From Cladobotryum mycophilum (lineage: Eukaryota > Ascomycota > Sordariomycetes > Hypocreales > Hypocreaceae): DNA of 64,000 nt. A model generated the notes under the pieces. The model saw only the letters and a program-made list of their open reading frames with translations. It searched no databases and had not been told where the DNA came from. Positions 36,779 to 46,210 of the stretch are shown in pieces. The stretch's first letter is position 1; every line of letters begins with the position of its first letter. The position numbers and the translations under genes were made by a program. The stretch spans positions 3,224,001 to 3,288,000 of the forward strand of contig CM071589.1 in the NCBI GenBank assembly GCA_036429605.1, written 5' to 3'.

Positions 36779-37561
36779 ATGAAGATCCTCAGCAAGGAAG
36801 AAGAAGCCCTGCACTACAAGGCCGTCGTCAAGGGCGGTCTCGTCGGCGGCACCATCGGCCTGGGCATCGGCATCGGCGGCGTCCTCCTCGCTTCCAGACG
36901 CTACTCCGCCTTCCGAGGCCTGACCCTCCCCTTCCGGGCGTTCCTCATCACCTCCTCCGGCACCTTCGGCGCCATCGTGCAGGCCGACCGCGCGGGCGTC
37001 ACCTTCCAGAAGTCCCAGGACCCCATGAACTTCTACCAGGACTCGGCCCAGAGGGCCCAGCAGATTGTGAGGGAGAATGAGACGGCGTACGAGCGCTTCA
37101 TGCAGTACGGCCGAGAGCACAGGTACAGCATCGTCTTCGCCTCCTGGCTGGCGTCCATGGCCGTGGCGTTTGCCGTCGTGAGCCGCGCGCCCATGAGCAC
37201 CGCCCAAAAGGTCGTCCAGGCCCGTGTCTACGCCCAGGGTCTGACCCTCGCCGTGCTCATCGTCTCCGCCGCCTTTGAGATGAACGATGCCAAGAAGGGC
37301 AGCGGCCGGTGGGAGACGGTCTTGGTGCTGGACCCCAATGACCCGGAGCACAAGCACCTTATCGAGAAGAAGATCCACAAGGAAGAGTATGCTGGCCAGG
37401 ATCTCTGGATGGGTAAGTTTCTTTTCCACCCCCTTCCCCTGTTTAAAGACTTTGGTGTGTAAGTCATATACTAACGGATTGTAGATATGGTCGAAGCTGA
37501 GGAGCGCCGAATGGCTGCCAAGAAGGCTGCTGGAAAGGGGCAACAACCAGTTGCCAACTAA
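36779..37561 (+). CDS. RCF2: Respiratory supercomplex factor 2, HIG1-domain protein
   Basis: Two exons (36779-37412, 37485-37561) give 236 residues. The 72-bp intron has a GTAAGT donor and a TACTAAC branch site. The start MKILSKEEEALHYKAVVKGG, two glycine-rich N-terminal membrane helices (about residues 15-70) and the later helix pair with QARVYAQGLTLAVLIVSAAF fit Rcf2/Aim38. The HIG1 domain spans about residues 100-170. Rcf2 is an inner-membrane protein of mitochondria that tunes cytochrome c oxidase and its supercomplexes with complex III. The first exon uses G or C at nearly every third codon position, unlike its neighbours, and so carries a long antisense shadow frame. The C-terminal tail is Lys/Ala-rich. 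Confidence 0.9.
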
Positions 37562-37993
37562 GATGTTATGAAAACAAAAAAAGCCTCAAGGCTTTTTCAA
37601 AGCCACAATATCATCCCGCTCACTTCAAATCTTCCACAATCACTTTCTGGGGTTTCCTTGTTTCATAATCACGATTCAGGGGTTGGTCGGGCTTGTCGTT
37701 TGGATATATAAAAAAAAAGTACGGGTTCCTGTTATAGAGGTTTGAAGAGGGATGACCCGGTTCATAGAATGGGACGCACTGGAACGTCGCGGGGGCTGGC
37801 GTTTCAACCACCTTGTTATTTTTTTCTTCCCTTTCCATGTATATTTAATGAAGTAAAGAAACAGACACACACAAAATAAGATTATGCCTTCATCAACAAT
37901 GTTTCCTCTCACTACATGGCGTATTGTGCAATGCATAATATTTTGGCATCCAAGATTGAGCTATATATTATATGTATCAGGCTATATGATTAA
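37562..37993. other. Convergent 3' flanks of RCF2 and the kelch gene
   Basis: The 432 bp hold the two 3' UTRs and the inverted repeat at 37578-37597. No further gene is visible. Confidence 0.75.
37578..37597 (+). other. Perfect 9-bp inverted repeat just after the RCF2 stop
   Basis: Arms AAAAAGCCT and AGGCTTTTT are separated by CA, starting 17 nt after the stop codon. It resembles a bacterial terminator hairpin. In a fungal nuclear gene it would instead lie in the 3' UTR, where it could form a small RNA stem. Confidence 0.6.
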
Positions 37994-39541
37994 TCAAACA
38001 TCAATCGTGAAATGGCTGATTTGTGAGTAATATGCATGAACAGCCAGCTCCAAGACCATCACATCCCCAAACACTTCCGAGCCGTCGAATCCTCCGATAA
38101 CCAGTAATCTGCTATCATACAAGACCGTCCCGTGATACCCTCTTCCACTCGGTGGCAAGCCATATACCCTGCGTTTATCCCAAGTCATGGTAACTAGATT
38201 AAGAAGAAGCACGTCGTTGCAGTACTCGTTGCCATCATGGCCACCGATGACAAAGAGATATGAGCCGACAATGGTGGAGGTATGTGACAAGCGGCGGAAG
38301 GTGAGGGGGATGTGGACAGATTTCCACACGTGCCTATCCACGTCATAAACCCAAACATCGTCGAAACATTCACCGCCGTCTGAGCCGCCATAAATGATGA
38401 GCTTACCGCCAACCATGTTTGCTGTGTGATAGCCTCGAGCTTTTGGTCGACGGTCCTTGGAGCCTTGTGACGTTTTCTCAGCGCTAGATATGAGCTTCCA
38501 TGACATCTTTGATGTGTCACTGACATCGAGCCGCCAAATATCATTCAAGGCTCGAATGCCGTCGCCTCCGCCGAAAACGTATATGCCATTCTTGTACAAG
38601 CATGCGGTGTGTGCTCGTCGTTTCGAAGGGAGCTTGTCTCCCACAATGCGAGGCCTTGACCAGCGGAAGTTGACTGTATCAAGAACATAGATGTCGTTAT
38701 AGTATGCCGGACCGTCGCCTCCACCAAACACGACAAGTTTCTTGCCCACAGCTGTACAAGTCATGGCCCTAAGCGGCATTGGGATGTCCCCAACCATGCG
38801 AGGCACAGACCAATAGAAGGAGTCCGCGTCGAGAATATACATGCTGTTAAAGCACGCCCTAGAATCACAGCCACCGAATATATAGACATTAGAGCCTATC
38901 AAGGTTGTAGTGTGAGCTCGGAGACTGGAGTGTGGCCATCCGGAGACCGGGGCTCTTGACCAGTACATGCCGGATGGCGGAGCAGCAGCAACATCAGGTG
39001 CATCTTTGGGATCTTGTAGTGGTGGGAACGGTATATGCTCTCCAGGAGGTGGACGGGTAACGGTGGGAGTTAGCGGGCGAGTTGGTTTCGCCGGCACTGC
39101 TGCCGTAGCTGGCTGTATCTGGCCGCCGCCACCATCGTGAGGGGCTTCTGCTGCGGGTGGGAGAGAAGGAAGGGGTAATGTCGATGACTTCTTTATACCG
39201 CTTGATGTAGAGGGGCGAGGTAGGACCTGCGAGGTCGATTGCGCGCGTTGTCGAAGGGCGACTTCAGAAGCAACTTTGTGACTGCGGTGTTGGTTGTTGG
39301 CTGCAGTGCTCCTGGTAGCTAGTTGACTTGGGGTATGGCTCCTGGGAAGAGGCGCGGGAGGCTCTTCATCCGACTCGTCAGACTCTTCTGCAGTCTCGGG
39401 CCTATCTGTTGTTGTTGGGTGGTGGAGGTGGTGGTCTGCAACAATCTTCTGGGACCGCACGGTACGGAGGTTTGTGTGGGAGTGGGAAGTCTTGACGGGC
39501 GATCGGGACGTGTTGGGCGGAGGCTTGCCCGAATCCGCCAT
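37994..39541 (-). CDS. Kelch-repeat protein of unknown role
   Basis: A single exon encodes 515 residues. The first 180 residues are Ser/Thr/Pro-rich and likely disordered. About six kelch repeats follow from residue 190 to the end, each with a double-Gly strand (VYIFGGCDSRACFNSMYILD, LVVFGGGDGPAYYNDIYVLD, IYVFGGGDGIRALNDIWRLD, LIIYGGSDGGECFDDVWVYD, LFVIGGHDGNEYCNDVLLLN, LLVIGGFDGSEVFGDVMVLE). Together they should form one beta-propeller. No BTB, coiled-coil or transmembrane part is present, so it differs from the kelch-BTB protein at 20921. Fungal kelch proteins of this type often act as scaffolds in polarity or signalling, but no specific partner can be named. It diverges from DUS3 across 876 bp. 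Confidence 0.85.
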   Translation of the reverse strand: MADSGKPPPNTSRSPVKTSHSHTNLRTVRSQKIVADHHLHHPTTTDRPETAEESDESDEEPPAPLPRSHTPSQLATRSTAANNQHRSHKVASEVALRQRAQSTSQVLPRPSTSSGIKKSSTLPLPSLPPAAEAPHDGGGGQIQPATAAVPAKPTRPLTPTVTRPPPGEHIPFPPLQDPKDAPDVAAAPPSGMYWSRAPVSGWPHSSLRAHTTTLIGSNVYIFGGCDSRACFNSMYILDADSFYWSVPRMVGDIPMPLRAMTCTAVGKKLVVFGGGDGPAYYNDIYVLDTVNFRWSRPRIVGDKLPSKRRAHTACLYKNGIYVFGGGDGIRALNDIWRLDVSDTSKMSWKLISSAEKTSQGSKDRRPKARGYHTANMVGGKLIIYGGSDGGECFDDVWVYDVDRHVWKSVHIPLTFRRLSHTSTIVGSYLFVIGGHDGNEYCNDVLLLNLVTMTWDKRRVYGLPPSGRGYHGTVLYDSRLLVIGGFDGSEVFGDVMVLELAVHAYYSQISHFTIDV

Positions 39542-40417
39542 TTTATTGCCAATATTTCCTCATTTCCCTTTCGGGCGAGGATTCTTTTCGGTTGGCGCGA
39601 GGCACGATGACAGCTGAAGCTGATGTCACGGACGCGTGCAGGATGGAGTGAAGACAGATGTGAATTGTGAGACGAAGGGAGGGGTCAAACATGCATGCAA
39701 TCGTTGATCCCCTGACAGAGCCGCTGGCAGAGACTACTGCTCACTAAAACTGCCGTCCTAGCGGGGTAAATATAGCGGGCATTTGACAGCGCCAGTGACG
39801 TTATGGGTCAAAGCGTCAGCGGTTCACCATCAATTTTTAGCGACCTAATGCCGTTGTATGCCGAAAATCCATGTCTAACTAATACTCTCTGTGTGCAGGT
39901 TTGAGTATTAGATATGGGTGGATAGAAAGTGGCCGAAATAATCAATATGAACAAATAAAAATAAGTTGGAGTAAAATGCATTTATTTCTAATAATGTATT
40001 CACATACTGCGGTATTGATGGTTGACGGGCGGATACCTGCCTGAGGAGATCTATTTAGCGGTAGTGGTGAAAAGATAAAATGCACACCAATAAAGTAGGC
40101 ATGACTAGAATTTTCATGCTCCACCTGCACATTCACTCTTCACTCAGTCTCGCCAAACTGTCACTCAAGAAGCCATTCAATTGATCTGATCCCGTATCAC
40201 TTATTTATTCCTTGCGGCATCCTGGGGTCGATTTATTTTAGACCTACCTCCTTACAAAGTGGGATTTGAGATCTCGATAGCTACAGACAGACTCGACGTC
40301 CTTTGATATCAATATTGATTTCTACTAGCCCATCTCGACAAGGCAAATCAAGTGGGCTGATATAGTCGTTTTTATAAGGAATATTTCATTTCAAAAGGAC
40401 CCCCTCAGCCCTTTACC
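39542..40417. other. Shared upstream region of the kelch gene and DUS3
   Basis: The 876 bp lie between divergent genes. The last 317 nt before the DUS3 start (40101-40417) contain no ATG on the plus strand, which fits a 5' leader. No other feature is evident. Confidence 0.7.
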
Positions 40418-42836
40418 ATGGCTGAAGAAGCGGATGTTGCTATGATTGGGCAGAACGATGTTGTTGATTCTCATTCCGAGGAGCGAGCTGCGAAAAGACT
40501 TAAGGTGGACAGTCCAGCCGACGAGCAGAACGAGAATGGTGAAAAGGAGGTTATTGCCACCGATCAGAAGGTCACCAATGATTCAACTCCAACAGAAAAT
40601 GGCAAGGCCTCAGAATCGAAGCCAACAGATGGCGAGCCTGATGGACGTGTCAAGGGTCTAGCTCCTATTAAGAAAGAGTATGTTCTTAATCTTTTCACTT
40701 TTGAGGCACAGTCTAATATGATTTAGGTTTCTCATCTACAGGTCCACACAGCCCACTGAACCCGGTGCTGCAGATGACGCTGCTGAAGGCAGAGGTTCTG
40801 ACGCCCAGACCCAACCTCGAACTGATGACAGGGATTCTGGGCCCAAGAACAAGAAGGGAAAGAAGAAGGCCAAGGGCCAAAACACCGATCGATCATTTGG
40901 CAAGTTTGAGGATGCTCTCCCCCTTTGCAACAGCAGGGCCTACTCCTCGGAATTCTCCCCTCGCGAGTGCCGCTTCGGTGATCGATGCAGGATGTGCCAC
41001 GACCTTCGAAAGTATCTCAACGAGGGCCGTCGTGAAGATGTTGAGACGCTTGGTGGAAAGTGTCACGTGTTCGAACAATATGGCTATTGTCCTTCGGGAT
41101 GGAAGTGCCGTTTCGTCAAGAGTCATATGAAGGAAGTCGAACATGAGGATGGTAGAAAGGAGCTTGTTTTGACTAGCAATAGGCCTAGCAAGACTGAAGA
41201 GCCCAAAGCCGAGGGGGAGAATGGAGAGAAGAACGAAGAAGAGGAGAGCGGAGAGAAGAAGAACGAAGAGATTCACACCAAGGACGATTCTGATGAACGT
41301 CCTGGAGTTTATAACATCGTCAGCATGGGCCAAAAGATTCAGCTGAACCGTAAACGCATCGACTTGTCCAAATCGGACCAGTACATCAAATGGCTCAACG
41401 TCGAATCCGAAATTAACCAAGACTTCCACCATCGCCGCAAGGACCAGTCTCAGGAGGACATCCAGGACCTGCGAGCTCGATTCGTGGACCCCCCGTTCAA
41501 ACCATCCGAGAAGCGTCGCCTGTACTTTGGACCAGAAACCCCCACTCTCGCACCTTTGACTACTCAAGGAAACCTTCCTTTCCGTCGTCTATGTGTCGAG
41601 CTTGGTTGCCAGCTTACCTACTCGGAGATGGCCCTTGGCATGCCTCTGCTTAATGGTGTTAAAGCTGACTGGACTCTTCTGAAGGCTCATGAGTCTGAGA
41701 TCTCCCCCCAAAGCTGAATCCTGGAGCTGTTCCCCTCTTTGATGACTATGACAACTCACGAGATCTCAAGTTTGGTGCACAGATCTCTGCTAGCGCACAC
41801 TGGGTGGCCACCAAGGCTGCTGAGGTTCTCAACCGTTACTGCCCTCACCTTCGGCTCATTGATCTCAATTGTGGTTGTCCCATCGACATGGTCTTTAAAT
41901 CAGGCGCAGGCTCCGCTCTCCTGGAAGCTAGTGGAAAGATGGAGCGTATGATCAGAGGCATGAATGCGGTGTCTGGTGAAATTCCCATCACCGCCAAGAT
42001 AAGAACTGGCGTCCGCAACAACCGACCTACCGCTACGCAGATCATTGGTAAACTCGCCTTTGGATCGCGTGAGCACCGTGAGCGTCTTGGTGGTTCCGGA
42101 TGTGCGGCAGTGACTCTGCATGGACGAAGTCGAGAGCAGCGCTATACCAAGTCTGCGGATTGGGGCTACATTGGCGAATGCGCCGCCCTCATTAAGAGCT
42201 ACAACGACCAGAAATCTGCTCTCACTGATACCGCCGCGGAGCCTGATGCTAGCACGCTTCCCAACGCCAAGGACAGCCGCATGTACTTCCTTGGCAACGG
42301 AGACTGCTACTCCCATGTCGACTATTACGAGAACATCGAGAAGTCTCGTGTTGATACCGTCATGATTGGCCGTGGCGCCCTGATCAAGCCCTGGATCTTT
42401 GAGGAAATCGAAAAGGGGCAGTACCTCGACAAGTCTTCCGGCGAACGACTTCGTTACATTGAGCAATTTGTGCGTTACGGTCTCGAGGCTTGGGGATCCG
42501 ATGAGCTGGGCATCGGCTTCACGAGAAGGTTCCTGCTGGAATGGCTGAGCTTTGCGCATAGATATGTGCCCATTGGTATCCTAGAGCACCTACCTCCCAG
42601 GTTGAATGATCGCCCCCGCGTTCAGGGGCAGAGATGACTTGGAGACTCTGATGGCATCTGACAATTATAGGGATTGGATCAAGATCTCGTTAGTAACCTT
42701 CCTCCCGTTTTTTTTTCCCGAATATGTTTTGTTTTACTGACATAATTGTTTTAGGGAAATGTTCCTCGGACCTGTTCACCCTACTTTCCAGTTCCAGCCC
42801 AAGCACAAGTCCAACTCTTACGAAGCCGAGGGCTAA
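40418..42836 (+). CDS. DUS3: tRNA-dihydrouridine(47) synthase, with two frame breaks
   Basis: Exons are 40418-40677, 40742-42688 and 42755-42836, with introns of 64 and 66 bp. After correction of two breaks the product is about 762 residues. Two CCCH-like zinc fingers near residues 170-235 (CRFGDRCRMCHD and CHVFEQYGYCPSGWKCRF) precede the FMN-binding TIM barrel. The barrel has LCVELGCQLTYSEMALGMPL, the catalytic-cysteine motif LRLIDLNCGCPIDMVF and TLHGRSREQRYTKSADW. The tail ends in KHKSNSYEAEG. The family reduces uridine to dihydrouridine at tRNA position 47. Frame break 1 is at the C6 run 41704-41709, where one more C restores SEISPPKLNPGAVPLFDDYD. Frame break 2 is at the C5 run 42613-42617, where two more C (or one fewer) restore the frame into RGRDDLETLMASDNY. 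The protein is conserved on both sides of both breaks, so sequencing error is more likely than decay. Confidence 0.93.
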
Positions 42837-43361
42837 ACCACCTGTTCTATTTTGAGACGAACATGAGGTTAGAGGAATGCGACAATGGGCTTTGTTCGTA
42901 TGGGAAGCAAGATGGATTCATGTGCAGAGTATAAAGGGTCTTTCTAGATGGACTTACTGGCTATTAGCTATGGCGAAATTACTTGCTTACCTGCCATGTC
43001 AACATTTGCTAGAGAATAGTCGAGCACATACATGCCCATGAGAAATAAAGTGCAGGTGATTACTTTGAAAGAATTTTTGATTCAGACCGCTAAGAAGAGT
43101 CGTTGAATGAATGTTCAACGAGACGTGAATACAAGTCATAGATGATTTATCTTTGTACAAGGTTATAAAGAGGAAACGTTATCCCCATCATTACACACAT
43201 GGCATCGCGATGCTAAGTGATACTATAGACTCCAAAACCCCCAAACGCCAATCTTTTATATACCCAAGCAAGAGCACATTGCAAAACGCTTATACTCGTA
43301 GCATCTCAGCCATTATGCAGATCCTTAAAACACGTTCGCTTTCAACCCTATGGTGTATCGT
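42837..43361. other. Convergent 3' flanks of DUS3 and PEX13
   Basis: The 525 bp hold the two 3' UTRs. No gene or repeat is visible. Confidence 0.75.
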
Positions 43362-44757
43362 CTAGGAGTAGAATTGGCTTCTTTGCATACCCTCAGCCGT
43401 GGCGTACTCTTTTCTGCCCTCCTCAGACATAACAGAGCTCGTTAGCGAGTTGGTTCGGCTGTTATCGCTGATAGCCTTGATCTTCTTAGGTTCCGGGCTA
43501 GGTCGCTTGAGAACTTCGAGGTATGTGGATGGCAGGTATCCTTGGCGGCCGTCGCGGCTACGGCAGTGCCACCATTCGCTAGGGTTGCCTGTGGGATCAT
43601 TCTTGCTCAAAACGGCAACGAGGTCACCCTTCTTCGCCTCAAGCTCCATAGCACCCTGCTGTTGAGGGGCGAAATCGAAGAGCAAACGGCAAAACTCGAG
43701 CTTGGACGGGTCAACGGGTTGCTCTGCAAGAGCCTGCTGCTGCTGAAGCCTCTTCTCTTCTTCCTCAGCTGAGGCAGCCAAACCCCTAATCATCTTGGAC
43801 ATCAAGTAAGGGAGGCCGAAAGCAGCCAGAAGGAAGAAGAGGAGGGGTTTGCGGCTGGCCTTTTGGGGAGTGCCATCGGCACCAATAGAGCGGCCTTCGA
43901 AGCGAGCAAAGGCAGCAGGGGTGAGGGCTGTGGCATCGGCTGGGGGAGGGCGGCCTCGGATCTTAGCGATGAGAGTACGCAACCACCGAACTAGAGTGAA
44001 TACTCCGAGAATATGGCCCATGGTGTCGCGAAGGTTTCCAAATTGTTCTGCAACAGAAATCATGGCTATGGGATACGTTAGTTTTATTGTTGTATCAGTT
44101 AGTTGGACGGAAGTTCTCACCAAAGAAACTTGAATGTGTGGCCATGTATGTGCTTTCAAGCATTTGCGCAAAGCCACCAAATGCTGTGACCATGCCCTCA
44201 AGCATCTGGAAGGTTGCGGCAGTGCTGTTGCCGAAACGCTGGGTCAGGCTGTTGGGGTCACCTCCGGCCATGGCCATGCCGCCACCACCGTACATGCCCC
44301 CTCCATACATGCCTCCCATGCCTCCCATGCCTCCATATCCTCCGTACATCCCACCCATACCTCCGTAGCCTCCTCCGAATCTAGAGTAGGGACTTGAGTA
44401 GGGAGAGGAGTATGAACTGCCGTATGAGCCGTAGGGAGAAGCTCCCATAGTTCCCATAGTCCCCATGGTGCCCATGGCGCCGGCGCGATTATATGCAGCA
44501 GAGTTTGGATTAAGGGCTGGATTAAGGGATGAAGGACGATCAGGTACAGGGGGCGCTTCGGTTGCGGTGGTTGCTGTCGATGGAATTGCCGCTGTGGTTG
44601 CGGAGGCTGGTGTTGGAAGGGAGGCTGGAGGTTGGTAAATAGTCAGCATGTGAAGAGCGCGGCGCAGGGGGCCACCCATGTTTGATGTGATTTAAAACGT
44701 ACAGACTGGTGACGTGCCGACGGCAGCTCGCTCCCAAGGCTTAGGTGGCGATGCCAT
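43362..44757 (-). CDS. PEX13: Peroxisomal import docking factor Pex13
   Basis: Three exons (44757-44703, 44624-44121, 44065-43362) give 420 residues. The short first exon encodes MASPPKPWERAAVGTSPV, a conserved fungal Pex13 start. A Gly/Tyr/Met-rich region follows (about residues 65-140), then the membrane-proximal block TFQMLEGMVTAFGGFAQMLE and MISVAEQFGNLRDTMGHILG. Hydrophobic segments lie near residues 260-280. A C-terminal SH3 domain (about residues 318-380) has CRLLFDFAPQ and WWHCRSRDGRQGYLPSTYLE. Pex13 forms the docking complex with Pex14 in the peroxisomal membrane and binds Pex5. Introns of 78 and 55 bp have good donors and branch sites. The 560 nt before the start contain no ATG on this strand. 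Confidence 0.95.
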
Positions 44758-46210
44758 TATGGAAAAAAGTAGAAGAAGAAGAGGGAGAAGGAAGGATATA
44801 TCGGGAGGGGGTATCACAAAAGTTGAGAAAGATATTACTGATGTCGGGAGATTTGTTGTTTTGTAAGGATTGTCTTTGCGGCCGTTGCTAGTGGCGCTGG
44901 CGGCGAAGCCCGAACACGGGCAAAAGTTGACTGTAACGTACTTGGTGCAAGTCTTTCTTAAGGCGCGTGTTAAGAGTTCGAAGATTGTTGGCGCGTGATT
45001 GACAATTGCTTGGTTTCAGCGATGAGGCCAAAAGCGGAACACTTAGTCCGCGATGGGAGAAGGAGAAGAAGAAAAAAGGAATGATTTCGTATTATTATCG
45101 ATTGTTGAGAATGGAAGATGAGGCGAAGACGGGAGGGGAGAGGAGGAGGAGGATGATCAAGAGAAATGGGAAGGACCAAGGCTAAAAGACTTGACCTTGG
45201 AAGCCGAGCGAGCGCTGAAGTAACCACGACCGACGGGTGTATTGCCCAGAACAAAGGCCCTCCCACCCACAGAGACAATGCGCAATCAAAGAGCCAAAGA
45301 AAGAGTACGGGCCCGGTACATGCGCCATCATGGCGTCAGGGGCGAGACGTGGAGTATCTCACGAGTAAATTACATGTATCACGTACGTACCCACCCCCAA
45401 ACAGGCTTAAAGAAGTGGAGACCATGACCAAGCCGAGATATTTGCCTCGGCATTGCCTTTTGATTTCCCTCCATCTTTTTCATGTTCTGGGTCTGGCACT
45501 CACACGCTTATGCCCCATCCATCCATTTCTCTGGGGGGCGAAACCCGGGGAAGGGAAAGAGAGAAGAAAAAAAGAACTGGAGCCTGTTGCATCAGACCTC
45601 GGAGGCTGCTGAAGTGGCTGCATTGTCTAAACTCGGCTCACCACCATGCTTAGGCATTTCTCATCCTCTGATGAATGCAACAGAGTCTCGTGCGGTTCAT
45701 GGATAAGGTGACTTTGGGACCCAACTTCTAGAAGCATTTTCACTTCTCCGCATTGCATTGAACTGAATCTCGGTATTTATTAACTGTGTGTTCTTGCCTC
45801 TATTTCAGAGTATCGTCAGCGATATGATATTATGTAGCATGCCCTACTTCCAGCGAATAATCAGTGGATGCACCTCTTCTGTGTGTCTTTAAATGGTCAT
45901 ATCCTGATGTACCTTGACTAGAGGTGTAGAGAAGGCAGGCAAAGCAGGTGCGGTGCCTCCGGATGGGTGTGTCGACCACTGCAGATGACGTGCTAAGTTG
46001 TTCCATCACCAATCAGCCACCACCACCAACGAACCAGCCCAACACCAGCATCAACATCTACTTGTGTCATAACCAGAATTATCCAGGATATTTCCGCCGT
46101 CCATCTCCCAGTCCCCCCAAAAACACAGGCTGCTAAATGAACGTGCTAAACCCATCACCACACCATCATCATCATCATCATATCATATCCTCGCAATCCA
46201 ATGATACCAA
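44758..46210. other. Shared upstream region of PEX13 and the phosphoesterase-domain gene
   Basis: The genes diverge across 1.45 kb. The PEX13 side is ATG-free on the minus strand up to 45317 and GA-rich (pyrimidine-rich in the transcript). The right side ends in CAT-type repeats (46160-46190). No gene is supported. Confidence 0.65.
46160..46190. repeat. (CAT)n trinucleotide tract
   Basis: About five CAT/ATC units with flanking imperfect units, just upstream of the phosphoesterase-domain gene, probably in its 5' leader. Confidence 0.8.

Noticed and set aside
36770..37546. A 258-codon open frame antisense to RCF2
   Set aside because: It is a shadow of the G/C-rich third positions of RCF2 and is rich in Asp, Gly and Leu as expected from that bias.
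20921..39541. The two kelch genes as a recent duplication
   Set aside because: They differ in length, in BTB content, in exon structure and in repeat spacing, so a shared fold is the only link.
42590..42630. A 27-nt intron to explain the second DUS3 frame break
   Set aside because: GT and AG occur at suitable places but the length is below any known spliceosomal intron in these fungi and no branch site fits.
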